Shown here: positions 44,962 through 53,397 of the stretch, piece after piece
Numbering within the stretch: position 1 is the stretch's first letter
Layout of the letters: each line of letters begins with the position of its first letter
From: Parvibaculum sp.
Lineage (GTDB): Bacteria; Pseudomonadota; Alphaproteobacteria; Parvibaculales; Parvibaculaceae
Direction: 5' to 3'
Length of the DNA: 64,000 nucleotides
Assembly (NCBI GenBank): GCA_017642695.1
Contig: JAEPQD010000002.1
Coordinates: forward strand, 939,425-1,003,424
The notes under the pieces: generated by a model
Seen by the model: only the letters and a program-made list of their open reading frames with translations
What the model was told of the DNA's origin: nothing
The model's database searches: none
Position numbers and translations under genes: made by a program

Positions 44962-45723
44962 ATGAAATCGTCGATATGGCTGCAGGCTGCTTTTGCTGCC
45001 TGTCTGCTTGCCGCAGCTTCGATCGGAGCGAACGGCGTTCGCGCCGAGAGCGAAGAATCTCACATGTGGGATTATGGTCTCGAACTGGGGCCGGAGCACT
45101 GGGCGGGTATCAAATCCGAATTCGCGACATGCGGCACAGGGCGGGAGCAATCGCCCGTCGACATCTCAGGCGAGATGGGTGCTGCAGCGGCGCCGATTTC
45201 CTTCGAATATGCGGAGGGCGAGGCGAGTGTCGTCAACAACGGGCATACGGTGCAGGTGAATGTGGCACCGGGAAGCAAGCTTTCGTTCGGCGACGGCGAG
45301 TATGATCTTCTCCAGTTCCACTTCCATACGCCGAGCGAAACGACCTTTGAAGGATTGCATTATCCGCTGGAGGCGCATTTTGTTCACCGCAACGCCGAAG
45401 GGAAACTGGCTGTAGTTGCCGTGATGATCCGCGCCGGTGCTGCGGGATCCATCGACACACTGCCCGTGCCGGAACTTGCAGGTGAAACCACGAAGATTCA
45501 GGGCGCGATCAATCCCGAGCACTTTCTGCCCCCGGAAACCGGCTACATCACCTTTAACGGTTCGCTGACAACGCCGCCGTGCAGTGAAGGCGTGCGCTGG
45601 ATCGTCCTAAAGTCGCCGGTGACAACCGAACCCGAGGTGCTTTCCCGGTTCGCCGCCGTCATTGGACGTAACAACAGGCCTACACATCCGCTGAATGGCC
45701 GAATGCTGCAGGCGAGCGAGTAG
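44962..45723 (+). CDS. Periplasmic alpha-carbonic anhydrase
   Basis: A 253-residue protein with a signal peptide cleaved near VRAES. The mature part is an alpha-class carbonic anhydrase: REQSPVDI, the two zinc histidines in LQFHFHTPSE, the third in EAHFVHRNAEGKL, and SLTTPPCSEGVRW. Cysteines Cys60-like in FATCGTG and that in TPPCSEG probably form the usual disulfide. The enzyme interconverts CO2 and bicarbonate in the periplasm. An mscS-like gene follows after about 80 bases on the same strand. Confidence 0.93.
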   Translation: MKSSIWLQAAFAACLLAAASIGANGVRAESEESHMWDYGLELGPEHWAGIKSEFATCGTGREQSPVDISGEMGAAAAPISFEYAEGEASVVNNGHTVQVNVAPGSKLSFGDGEYDLLQFHFHTPSETTFEGLHYPLEAHFVHRNAEGKLAVVAVMIRAGAAGSIDTLPVPELAGETTKIQGAINPEHFLPPETGYITFNGSLTTPPCSEGVRWIVLKSPVTTEPEVLSRFAAVIGRNNRPTHPLNGRMLQASE

Positions 45724-45802
45724 AATCCGACAGGCTTGCCGCGAGGGAGAGTGGACCTAGACTATCTGTATTGCTGCAGCGTACGGATAAGAGGTCCCTG
45801 TC

Positions 45803-46915
45803 TTGTCGGACGAACAAATTATCCCTTTCCATGAGCTCCTGGGCTGGATGCCGGCATGGGCGGCAACCGCGCTGTTGCTTGTCGTGGCGTCTGTTGTTGC
45901 CATTATCGCGCACGGTATAGCGATCAGATTGCTGACAGCGGCATTCTCGCGCCGGGCAATATACGTCCAGACGTTACTGCAGCGAACCCGGGTGCTGACC
46001 CGAGTTATCATCATCTTCATTGTCTGTGTCGTCGTCACACAGGCGGCGCCGCTTGGTGGCGATGCGCGGTCTCTCCTCAGCTCCGTCCTGGGCGCATGCG
46101 TTTTCGCGATTGCAGGCTGGACAGCGATTGTCGCTGTGCATATTGCGAGCGATCTCTATCTCAGCCGCTTCCGCATCGACGTCGAAGACAATCTGAATGC
46201 CCGAAAGCAGATAACTCAGGTCAGAATATTGCGGCGTGTCGCCGACACGATGATCGTGCTGCTGGCGCTTGGCGCCGGCCTGATGACGTTCGAGTCGGTA
46301 CGCCAATATGGCGTCAGCATATTCGCGTCGGCGGGTGCGGCGGGTCTCGTGCTCGGATTGGCTGCACGTCCGGTGCTCGAGAATCTGATCGCAGGTATCC
46401 AGATCGCGGTTACACAACCGATTCGTATCGACGACGCGGTCGTTATCGAAGGGGAGTGGGGCTGGATCGAGGAGATAACGGGGACCTATGTCGTGATCCG
46501 CATCTGGGATTGGCGACGTCTCATCGTGCCGTTGTCCTACTTCATCCAGAGGCCATTCACGAACTGGACGAGGGAAACCGCATCGATCATCGGTACGGTA
46601 TTCCTGCACGCCGACTACACGCTGCCTGTGGATGCGTTGCGCAATCATCTGCAGGAGATCGTTGGGGAAATGCCATTGTGGGACGGGAAAGTGGCTGTGA
46701 TCCAGGTGACGGATGCGACGGATCGCACAATCGAGGTTCGCGCACTTGTAAGCGCACGCACGTCACCCGAAGCGTGGGATCTGAGATGCGATGTGCGCGA
46801 AAGACTCATTTCGTGGATTCGCGACAATTATCCCGACTCACTGCCGCAAGTGCGCAGCGCTGCCGTGCCTCAAGATCGTGGAACTGTGGGAGGAATTGTG
46901 AGTCAACAAGAGTAA
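45803..46915 (+). CDS. MscS-family mechanosensitive ion channel
   Basis: The 370-residue protein has three to four N-terminal membrane segments and the MscS core: the pore helix ASAGAAGLVLGLAARPVLEN, then IAGIQIAVTQPIRIDDAVVI and the beta-domain phrase WGWIEEITGTYVVIRIWDWR. MscS channels release solutes on hypo-osmotic shock. The start is TTG at 45803 with AGAGG eight bases upstream. The channel precedes the glycine-betaine synthesis genes on the same strand. Confidence 0.9.
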   Translation: MSDEQIIPFHELLGWMPAWAATALLLVVASVVAIIAHGIAIRLLTAAFSRRAIYVQTLLQRTRVLTRVIIIFIVCVVVTQAAPLGGDARSLLSSVLGACVFAIAGWTAIVAVHIASDLYLSRFRIDVEDNLNARKQITQVRILRRVADTMIVLLALGAGLMTFESVRQYGVSIFASAGAAGLVLGLAARPVLENLIAGIQIAVTQPIRIDDAVVIEGEWGWIEEITGTYVVIRIWDWRRLIVPLSYFIQRPFTNWTRETASIIGTVFLHADYTLPVDALRNHLQEIVGEMPLWDGKVAVIQVTDATDRTIEVRALVSARTSPEAWDLRCDVRERLISWIRDNYPDSLPQVRSAAVPQDRGTVGGIVSQQE

Positions 46916-47302
46916 ACGCACCAATTCTGATCAAGTTCCAATTATTGCCCGATAAGTAGAAAAAATTCTTTTGTTACAAGGGTTTTCGTGAAATTCACGT
47001 GTCACGGTTGCCCGCAACGGAATGCTTTGTTAGCTTGCCTGCGCTGTGAGGGCATCAACGCGCCGTATCGAAAAGCATTCGGCGCTGTCCACAGTCGTAT
47101 CCTGCAGCCTTGCTGCCTTGTCGCGCGATCTGCCGGCACATTGGATGCGGCCCGTTTTCGCGCGAATGCGCGGCTTGCCTTTAGCGGGCTTTCGAAACCG
47201 ATTTCATAGGTTGCCGGCGGCGATTTGTCCGGTGCCGTTTGTGCTTTTGGCGGCGAGGTACGCACTTGCGAAGCCGTCGTCATTTCCTGAAGGAACGCGA
47301 TC
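46916..47302. promoter_or_regulatory. Non-coding region upstream of the betaine genes, with palindrome
   Basis: 387 bases with no convincing gene. It contains a perfect inverted repeat CGTGAAATTCACG at 46987-46999 (CGTGAA, one central base, TTCACG) in an AT-rich patch just after the mscS gene, a possible operator. The remainder to 47302 holds an open frame that runs into gsmT out of frame and is not credible as protein. A long untranslated leader or promoter of the betaine genes is the likely content. Confidence 0.45.
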
Positions 47303-48115
47303 ATGGAACAACTCAAGAAAAAAGAACAAGAATTCGGCGACGATCCGCTCGCGGTGCGCGAAACGGATCACTATCAGCACGAATACACCGAATCCTTCGT
47401 GGACAAGTGGGATGACCTAATCGACTGGGATAGTCGTGCGGAGAGTGAAGGACAGTTCTTCATCGACATCCTGAAGGAGCGGGGAAAGCACAAGATTCTC
47501 GACGTTGCGACGGGCACGGGTTTCAATTCCGTGCAGCTGCTGAAGGCGGGTTTCGACGTTACAAGCGTCGATGGCAGCGCGGAAATGCTGTCCAAGGCGT
47601 TTGCGAATGCACGCGATCATGGATTTGTCATGCAGACGGTTCACGCAGACTGGCGCTGGCTCAACAAGGACGTGCACGGCAAATTCGACGCGATCATCTG
47701 TCTCGGGAATTCGTTCACGCATCTTTTCGACGAGCGCGATCGTCGACGTGCGCTGGCGGAGTTCTATGCCGCTCTGAAGCATGACGGTATTCTGATCCTG
47801 GACCAGCGCAACTACGATGCGATTCTGGATCGCGGCTTCAGCTCCAAGCACAAGTACTATTATTGCGGGGACCAGGTGACGGCGGAGCCGGAGCACGTGG
47901 ACGACTCGCTGGCGCGGTTCCGCTACACGTTTCCCGACAACAGCGTCTATCACCTGAACATGTTCCCGCTGCGCAAGAACTACACGCGCCGGCTGATGCA
48001 TGAGATCGGGTTCCAGAAGGTCGTCACCTACGGCGATTTCGAGGAAACCTACAAAGAAGAAGAAGCCGATTTCTTTGTTCACGTTGCGGAGAAGACCTAT
48101 CATGGCGACGAGTAA
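47303..48115 (+). CDS. Glycine/sarcosine N-methyltransferase
   Basis: This 270-residue SAM-dependent enzyme methylates glycine to sarcosine and sarcosine to dimethylglycine, the first steps of betaine synthesis in halophiles such as Ectothiorhodospira and Actinopolyspora. It has the SAM loop ILDVATGTGFNSVQLLKAGF, followed by VTSVDGSAEML and ICLGNSFTHLFDERDRR, typical of GSMT. GAAGGA lies before the ATG at 47303. It overlaps the next gene by 14 bases, giving one translational unit. Source of transfer is unknown; base composition matches the neighbours. Confidence 0.92.
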   Translation: MEQLKKKEQEFGDDPLAVRETDHYQHEYTESFVDKWDDLIDWDSRAESEGQFFIDILKERGKHKILDVATGTGFNSVQLLKAGFDVTSVDGSAEMLSKAFANARDHGFVMQTVHADWRWLNKDVHGKFDAIICLGNSFTHLFDERDRRRALAEFYAALKHDGILILDQRNYDAILDRGFSSKHKYYYCGDQVTAEPEHVDDSLARFRYTFPDNSVYHLNMFPLRKNYTRRLMHEIGFQKVVTYGDFEETYKEEEADFFVHVAEKTYHGDE

Positions 48116-48941
48116 ATCGAACGCGGTCGCGCAGGCCGAAGCCTATTACGACAGCCCGGATGCGGATTCGTTCTACTTCACCATCTGGGGCGGCGAAGAC
48201 ATCCATATCGGGATGTACAAGGATGATAATGAGCCGATCGTGCCGGCGAGCCACCGGAATGACGAAACGCTCGCTTCGATGCTGAAGGGCGTGGACGAAA
48301 ACACGACGGTACTCGACATCGGCGCGGGTTATGGCGGCGCGGCGCGGCACCTCGCGAAGAGCTATGGCTGCAAGGTCATCTGCGTGAACATCAGCGAGAC
48401 GCAGAACAAGCTTAACCGCGAACTCAACAAGAAGGCCGGCCTCGACGACAAGGTCGAAGTGCTGCATGGCGACTTCGAAGCCATTCCGGCGGACGATAAC
48501 AGCATCGACATCGTGTGGTCGCAGGATGCGATCCTGCACAGTGGCAACCGGCCGCGCGTGCTGGATGAAGTAAAGCGCGTGCTGAAGCCGGGCGGGCAGT
48601 TTATCTTCACCGATCCAATGCAGTCGGACGATTGCCCGGAAGGCGTGCTCCAGCCTATCCTCGATCGCATTCATCTTGAGACGCTCGGCAGCTTCGGCTT
48701 CTACGACAAGGAGCTGACAGCGCGCGGCTTCGAGAAGCTCGACGTCAAGGAGATGACGCATCAGTTGCGCCGCCATTACTGGCGCGTGGGCGAGGAGCTC
48801 AAGGCGAACTACGAGCGCCTGACCAAGGGTTCCAGCACTACCTATCTCGATAACATGATCAAGGGGCTTGGTCGCTGGGTCGACGGCGCCGACAAGGGGT
48901 ATCTCGCCTGGGGCGTGATGCATTACCGCTTGGCAAAGTGA
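48102..48941 (+). CDS. Sarcosine/dimethylglycine N-methyltransferase
   Basis: A 279-residue SAM-dependent enzyme completing betaine synthesis: sarcosine to dimethylglycine to glycine betaine. Hallmarks are EAYYDSPDADSFYFTIWGGE near the start, VLDIGAGYGGAARHLAKSYG, and IVWSQDAILHSGNR, typical of SDMT. The ATG at 48102 lies inside the end of the preceding gene. The last 12 bases carry the -35 element of the following leader transcript. Together the two genes allow de novo betaine production from glycine. Confidence 0.93.
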   Translation: MATSKSNAVAQAEAYYDSPDADSFYFTIWGGEDIHIGMYKDDNEPIVPASHRNDETLASMLKGVDENTTVLDIGAGYGGAARHLAKSYGCKVICVNISETQNKLNRELNKKAGLDDKVEVLHGDFEAIPADDNSIDIVWSQDAILHSGNRPRVLDEVKRVLKPGGQFIFTDPMQSDDCPEGVLQPILDRIHLETLGSFGFYDKELTARGFEKLDVKEMTHQLRRHYWRVGEELKANYERLTKGSSTTYLDNMIKGLGRWVDGADKGYLAWGVMHYRLAK

Positions 48942-48958
48942 TCGCCCGGGACTAGTTT
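48930..48958 (+). promoter_or_regulatory. Putative promoter of the Trp-rich leader
   Basis: TTGGCA at 48930-48935 and TAGTTT at 48953-48958, separated by exactly 17 bases, form a plausible housekeeping promoter whose -35 lies within the last codons of the dimethylglycine methyltransferase gene. The predicted start is near 48965, followed by a 7-bp palindrome (CCGGAACGGTTCCGG at 48966-48980). Confidence 0.5.
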
Positions 48959-48996
48959 TCTCCAGCCGGAACGGTTCCGGCGACGAGGATCGGAAG

Positions 48997-49044
48997 ATGA
49001 TGAACGCAGCACACACTGCAAACGGGAACTGGTGGACCACCTGA
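48997..49044 (+). CDS. Leader peptide with tandem tryptophans (trp-leader type)
   Basis: A 15-codon frame encodes MMNAAHTANGNWWTT, with GAGG eight bases before the first ATG. Two adjacent tryptophan codons lie just before the stop at 49042-49044, the hallmark of a trp-attenuator leader. Immediately downstream are the alternative helices of an attenuator. The tandem Trp codons would slow the ribosome when charged tRNA-Trp is scarce. The gene behind it is not a trp biosynthesis gene. Confidence 0.7.
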   Translation: MMNAAHTANGNWWTT

Positions 49045-49111
49045 AGGGTGGCCCGTTCCGTCGTCTGACGATCAAACCGGACAAGGCCGCCCCGCAAGGA
49101 GGCGGCCTTTT
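49024..49111 (+). promoter_or_regulatory. Transcription attenuator with mutually exclusive helices
   Basis: Segments 1 and 2 pair: GGAAC 49025-49029 with GTTCC 49055-49059, and CCACC 49037-49041 with GGTGG 49047-49051. Segments 2 and 3 pair as antiterminator: GGGTGGCC 49046-49053 with GGCCGCCC 49085-49092. Segments 3 and 4 form the terminator AAGGCCGCC 49083-49091 with GGCGGCCTT 49101-49109, followed by T's. Helices 2:3 and 3:4 exclude each other. Stalling at the Trp codons would free segment 2 and favour read-through. This is classic trp-type architecture. Confidence 0.7.
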
Positions 49112-49114
49112 CGT
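49083..49114 (+). terminator. Attenuator terminator hairpin
   Basis: The 9-bp stem AAGGCCGCC with GGCGGCCTT, a nine-base loop and four T's is a good intrinsic terminator. It is the 3:4 helix of the attenuator; it would also stop transcripts reading through from the betaine genes. Confidence 0.8.
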
Positions 49115-49183
49115 TTGCGGATTTCTTCATCGAAAAGCGTTTCCGGCGGGTGCGGCTTTCAGGCCGCTCGCAAGGAGGAGCGA

Positions 49184-49897
49184 ATGATGATGACGTCCGA
49201 TTTCAAGCACGAGAGAGAATTCGATCTCGGCGGCGTCGTACCCTGGGGACGACGTTTGCAGGAATATGCCGCCTTTTTTGCGCTCGACGATCTGGCCGGT
49301 TTCGCGCCCGTGCTCGATGCAGGGGGCGGGCCTTCTTCCTTCGCGGCGGAGGCAACGAAAATGGGGATCGCGGTCACCGCGTCCGATCCGATCTACCGGT
49401 TCGGTGAGGGCGATATCAGGCGGCGCTTCGAACAGACCGCGGAGGCCATGCGGGTCGGCATGCGCCGGGCGCACTATCGTTTCAACTGGTCCTACTACGG
49501 CTCGGAAGATGCGGTGCACCGGTTGCGGCGGGAGGCGCTGGAGCTGTTTCTCGGCGATCTGGAGACGGGAAAGAGGGAGGGGCGCTATGTCCCGGCTTCG
49601 CTGCCCGCGCTCCCTTTTGCTGATGGTGCGTTCAGGCTCGCTCTGTCATCGCATCTGCTGTTTCTGTATGGCGACGACCTCGATTTCGACTTTCATCTGG
49701 CGGCGCTTCGCGAGCTCATGCGGGTGGCGGAAGAGGTGCGCATCTTTCCGCTGGTCAATCTCGACGGGTTGCCATCCAGTCATTTGCCGGGTGCGATGAG
49801 CGTTCTGCGCGGTGAGGGCGTGAGGACGGAACTCGTAAGCGTTCCATTCGAATTCCAGAAAGGAGCGACGCGGATGCTGAAGCTCAGGAAGTACTAA
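49184..49897 (+). CDS. SAM-dependent methyltransferase-like protein
   Basis: The 237-residue protein has a Rossmann-like start VLDAGGGPSSFAAEATKMGI followed by VTASDPIYRF, suggesting a class I SAM-binding fold; the second half (LPALPFADGAFRLALSSHLL, LRELMRVAEEVRIFPLVNLD) also fits a methyltransferase. FDLGGVVPWGRRLQEYAAFF near the N terminus is characteristic of a hypothetical family I have seen but cannot name. AAGGAGGAG lies before three consecutive ATGs, so the start is uncertain by two codons. It lies behind the Trp attenuator. Substrate unknown. Confidence 0.75.
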   Translation: MMMTSDFKHEREFDLGGVVPWGRRLQEYAAFFALDDLAGFAPVLDAGGGPSSFAAEATKMGIAVTASDPIYRFGEGDIRRRFEQTAEAMRVGMRRAHYRFNWSYYGSEDAVHRLRREALELFLGDLETGKREGRYVPASLPALPFADGAFRLALSSHLLFLYGDDLDFDFHLAALRELMRVAEEVRIFPLVNLDGLPSSHLPGAMSVLRGEGVRTELVSVPFEFQKGATRMLKLRKY

Positions 49898-50766
49898 AGT
49901 CCCTCGGCGGTGATGAATTCGTCGATCGCTGCAAGCACTTCCGGCTCGTCGAGAAAAGGGGCGTGACCGCGATCCTTCGCGGTCACGGATCTGACCGAGG
50001 GGTGGCCCGCCTGCATGCGTTCGACGATGTCGGCGCTGAGGAGGTCTGAGTTCTCGCCCCGAACAACGAGAAGCGGCATTTGCGCGAGCGCGCCGAACTG
50101 CGGCCACATGGTGGGTATTTCCCCCTTTGAGGCCTCGAGGCCCTTACGCATGGCCGTGCCGATCTTCGGATCGTAGTCGAGCTTCGGAGCACCGTGTTCC
50201 TCGGCAAAAGTGCGGTGCGCAAAGGTCCGCCATTGCTCGCCCGAAAGGTTCGGAAACTCCCGTTCGTTCATGACCCGCAGCTTGACGGCGGCTTCGTCCC
50301 ACGTCGCGGGTACTTCCATCACGCCGACATAACCGGCGATCCGCTCGATGCCCTTCTTGTCGACCTCGGGACCGACATCGTTCAAGACGGCGGCCTTGAT
50401 GACGTTGGGACGGAAAGCCGCGAGCGCCATCGTGACGAGGCCACCGCGCGATGTCCCGACGAAGATGGCGTGGCCGACACCGGCCGCCCCCATCAGGTCA
50501 AGCGTGTCCATCATTTCGTGGACGGGTGTGTAGTCCGTCCAGTTGTCGCAATAGTCCGAACGGCCGCGGCCCCGGAAGTCGGGACAGAGCACGCGGTGGC
50601 GGGCGGAGAGATGCCCGGCCAGCGGTTCGAAATCCTTCGAGTTGCGGGTGAGGCCGGGCAGGCAGATAACAGGTGTGCCGGGAGCGGTGCGTTCGCCGTA
50701 GTCGCGGGCGTAGAGCTTCAGTCCATCCTGACTGGTGTAGAAGAGTTCACGATGAGCCGCGGCCAT
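49894..50766 (-). CDS. Alpha/beta hydrolase
   Basis: A 290-residue alpha/beta hydrolase with the nucleophile elbow VGTSRGGLV (Ser), the oxyanion region VICLPGLTRNSKDFEPL, DFRGRGRSDYC and the C-terminal histidine in DRGHAPFLDEPEV. No signal peptide is seen. Its stop overlaps the stop of the convergent methyltransferase-like gene. Family members include esterases and C-C hydrolases; substrate cannot be assigned. The next gene upstream on this strand is the adjacent-strand lytic transglycosylase at the other side of a 77-base gap. Confidence 0.88.
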   Translation of the reverse strand: MAAAHRELFYTSQDGLKLYARDYGERTAPGTPVICLPGLTRNSKDFEPLAGHLSARHRVLCPDFRGRGRSDYCDNWTDYTPVHEMMDTLDLMGAAGVGHAIFVGTSRGGLVTMALAAFRPNVIKAAVLNDVGPEVDKKGIERIAGYVGVMEVPATWDEAAVKLRVMNEREFPNLSGEQWRTFAHRTFAEEHGAPKLDYDPKIGTAMRKGLEASKGEIPTMWPQFGALAQMPLLVVRGENSDLLSADIVERMQAGHPSVRSVTAKDRGHAPFLDEPEVLAAIDEFITAEGL

Positions 50767-50843
50767 GAGAAAGCTCCGGAGTTTTCGGGAGGGCGATCAT
50801 GAGCGAGCCTCGGGCAAGCGGCAAGGCCAATGCGACTTGCGTC

Positions 50844-53090
50844 TCAGCGGTCCTCGGCCTCCACAACCGGCGCCATGACGCCCTCGCCAGGAGGTGACAG
50901 GGGGGAGGGCGTCGCTGAGGCTGGTGTGATGGCCGGTGCTGCGGTGGCGGATGGCGGCGCGAGCGGTACGTTGCCGGGCATGGGCGTTGGAGGGGGTGTC
51001 GTGATTGGTGCCGCCCCCTCGTAGCGGCGCAAGTCCTCGTCGATCCGGACTTCTTCTGCCTTGCCGCTCAAGCGTCCGCGATAGACTTCCATGTTCTCCA
51101 TCACGCGCTGCACATAGTTTCGTGTTTCGGAGAAGGGGATGTTTTCGATCCAGTCGATGGGATCGACCGCCGTCGAGCGCGGATCGCCGTATTTCGTCAC
51201 CCACTGACGGACGCGCGAGGAGCCTGCATTGTAGGCGGCGATGCTCATGATGTAGGAGCCGCTGAATTCGTTCTCCACGAGGTCGCCGAGATGGGCGGCG
51301 CCGAGCGTCGCGTTGTAATCGGGATCGGTGAGGCGGCCAGGCGAATAGGGAACGCCGATCTGCCGGGCGACGATGCGTGCCGTGCCGGGCATGAGCTGCA
51401 TGAGGCCGCGCGCGCCAGCGGGGCTCAATGCGTTGGGATCGAACTCACTCTCCTGCCGAGAGAGACCATAGACGAGTGCCTTTTCGACGGGCGGCCCCTT
51501 ATGCGTCCAGTTCGGCATGGCGGCCGTCGGATAGGCGTGCTCGGCGAGCACGATGTTGCGGAGCGATGCCGCCTTGGCGATGCGAAGCGACAGCTTGCGG
51601 TCGCCGAAGTTCAGTGCGAGGTCGGAAAGAGCCGCAAGTTCCGCGCGATCGTCGGTAATGTCCGCGAGATGAAGCATGATCGTCCAGAGTTCGCGCTCGC
51701 GCTCAATGTCCTTGAGAATGCGCGCCGCGCGCACGAGCTCCTTGTTCGAGAAGCGCTTCTGTCCGTCGGCGGTTTTCGCAGGCTCACCGGGAAGCTGAAG
51801 CTTGCCGCCGCTCGCCAGAGCTGCTGTTGCAAGCTGGCCGTAGAAGGTCGTGGGATAGGATGCGGCCGCCGAGTAGTATTGCGCGGCCTCTTCCTTCTCG
51901 CCTTTGGCCGAGGCGGCACGGCCGGACCAGTATTCCGCGCGCGACTTGCTGATGGGGGTGGATACACCCGCGCTCAGTTTCCGGAAATGACCGATCGCGA
52001 GGTCCGGCTTGTTCAGGTACTGGAGCGCCACCCAGCCCGCCATGAACTCGGCCTCGGCAAAATCGACGCCCTCGCTCAGTCCGTTGCCGGCGGCGATCTG
52101 GTAGGCCTGCATATACATGCCTTCGCCCAGAGCCTTGCGGGCGAGAATCTTGCGTTCGACCCACCACGTTTCGGGGCGAACCATTGCGGTCGGCTCGGTC
52201 GGTGCGGTCAGAAGAAGAGGGAGGGCCGTGTGTTCGTTGCCGCGCCGCCGTTCGTAGCGAACCTGGTCGTAGAGCAGGCCGGGATCCGCGCGCAGCGGGG
52301 CGGGTACCTGTGACAGGGCTGTGGATGCCTTGCTCGATCCCGCCATGAGCTGGATGCGAGCGTCGGCAAGCGCTCGCTCTGCCTGGCCCACGAGAGCAGC
52401 CGTCGTTCGTGCGTCGCTGGTGCGCTGCTCCCAGAGCAGGCGCGCAAGGCGGGCCTGTTGCGCTTCAGTGGTCAGATACTGGCCATAGGCACCGAGGATT
52501 TCTCTCTGCCGCGTGGAAGTAAAATCGTTCTCTATCCAGGCGCGGCGAATCCATTCGGCGCCTTCATCCGCCCGGCCAAGCTCGATCAGCGACTTGCCGT
52601 AGCGGATACGGCCTTCGCCGGTCGCCGGGGGATTGGCGGCGAACCACTCGACAATGTCTTCGTCGGCCATCGGGTAGGAGAGAAGAGCCTTTTCGGCCCG
52701 AACCGCCAGAATGGCCATGCGCGGCCAGTCCGGATTCTGCTCCATGAAAGCGACGATCTCGGCAAAGGTCGCCGTGCTCTCGTCGGAGATGAGCCGGGAC
52801 CATGTAACGAGTTTCACGGCAACGGGGTCGGATACGGTCGAGAGGAAGGCGCTGGCATTCTGCCATTTGCCGCGATCAGATTCGGCAAAAGCGTTGCGCA
52901 ACGCGGCAATATCCGTCGCGCTCAAGCCGGAAAACGCGCCGGGCGCCGCGGGCTGGGCGGGGGTGGCGGTCAATGCGCTTGCCGTCTGCAAACCTCCCGG
53001 TCGAGGCAGTGGCAGTGTCGAGGCCTCGACAGCCGCACAGGCGGCTATGGATGCAGCCGCCGCAACGGCTGCAAGACGCGAATACTTCAT
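50844..53090 (-). CDS. Soluble-type lytic murein transglycosylase
   Basis: Cleaves peptidoglycan to 1,6-anhydromuropeptides in the envelope. The 748-residue protein starts with a signal peptide (MKYSRLAAVAAAASIAACAA) whose IAAC could be a lipobox. A long superhelical region of TPR-like repeats follows, and the catalytic SLT domain lies near the C terminus with the glutamate in RQESEFDPNALS, GLMQLMPGTA and AAYNAG. A proline-rich tail (PPPTPMPGNVPLAPPS) follows. The start at 53090 was preferred over 53099 because of spacing; an upstream extension is not convincing. Confidence 0.9.
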   Translation of the reverse strand: MKYSRLAAVAAAASIAACAAVEASTLPLPRPGGLQTASALTATPAQPAAPGAFSGLSATDIAALRNAFAESDRGKWQNASAFLSTVSDPVAVKLVTWSRLISDESTATFAEIVAFMEQNPDWPRMAILAVRAEKALLSYPMADEDIVEWFAANPPATGEGRIRYGKSLIELGRADEGAEWIRRAWIENDFTSTRQREILGAYGQYLTTEAQQARLARLLWEQRTSDARTTAALVGQAERALADARIQLMAGSSKASTALSQVPAPLRADPGLLYDQVRYERRRGNEHTALPLLLTAPTEPTAMVRPETWWVERKILARKALGEGMYMQAYQIAAGNGLSEGVDFAEAEFMAGWVALQYLNKPDLAIGHFRKLSAGVSTPISKSRAEYWSGRAASAKGEKEEAAQYYSAAASYPTTFYGQLATAALASGGKLQLPGEPAKTADGQKRFSNKELVRAARILKDIERERELWTIMLHLADITDDRAELAALSDLALNFGDRKLSLRIAKAASLRNIVLAEHAYPTAAMPNWTHKGPPVEKALVYGLSRQESEFDPNALSPAGARGLMQLMPGTARIVARQIGVPYSPGRLTDPDYNATLGAAHLGDLVENEFSGSYIMSIAAYNAGSSRVRQWVTKYGDPRSTAVDPIDWIENIPFSETRNYVQRVMENMEVYRGRLSGKAEEVRIDEDLRRYEGAAPITTPPPTPMPGNVPLAPPSATAAPAITPASATPSPLSPPGEGVMAPVVEAEDR

Positions 53091-53397
53091 CAAGGACATA
53101 GCCTTCACGGCGCAAACCCGAACAACAGAGGTTTCCGGATCCATTCAAGCCATTCCCGGCGGGAGGCCTTCGGTCCGGCTTTCGCCCAACAGGACCTTAT
53201 GGCGGCAAGGGCCTCCAGCCAGTCATATGATCCACAAGATTGAGACTACCCACGCGCCTATGTGCACCGCAATAGGGCAAGCATGAGAGACGGGGCTGTT
53301 TTCTTGCCGGGTATGGCACTTGCGGTTATGTTGCGCGCCTTCGGGACCTCCCGGAAAGACCCCGTCAACGTTAACCGGGGCAACGGAGCCAAAAACC
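53091..53397. promoter_or_regulatory. Divergent region between transglycosylase and dapA, with dapA promoter
   Basis: 307 bases without a gene. TTGCCG at 53304-53309 and TATGTT at 53327-53332 are spaced by 17 bases and form a plausible promoter for dapA, about 65 bases upstream of its start. The half nearer 53091 probably contains the divergent promoter of the transglycosylase; I cannot place it. Confidence 0.45.

Noticed and set aside
47046-47420. Open frame in the gap before the glycine methyltransferase
   Set aside because: It runs out of frame into gsmT, has no clear ribosome binding site and its product looks random.
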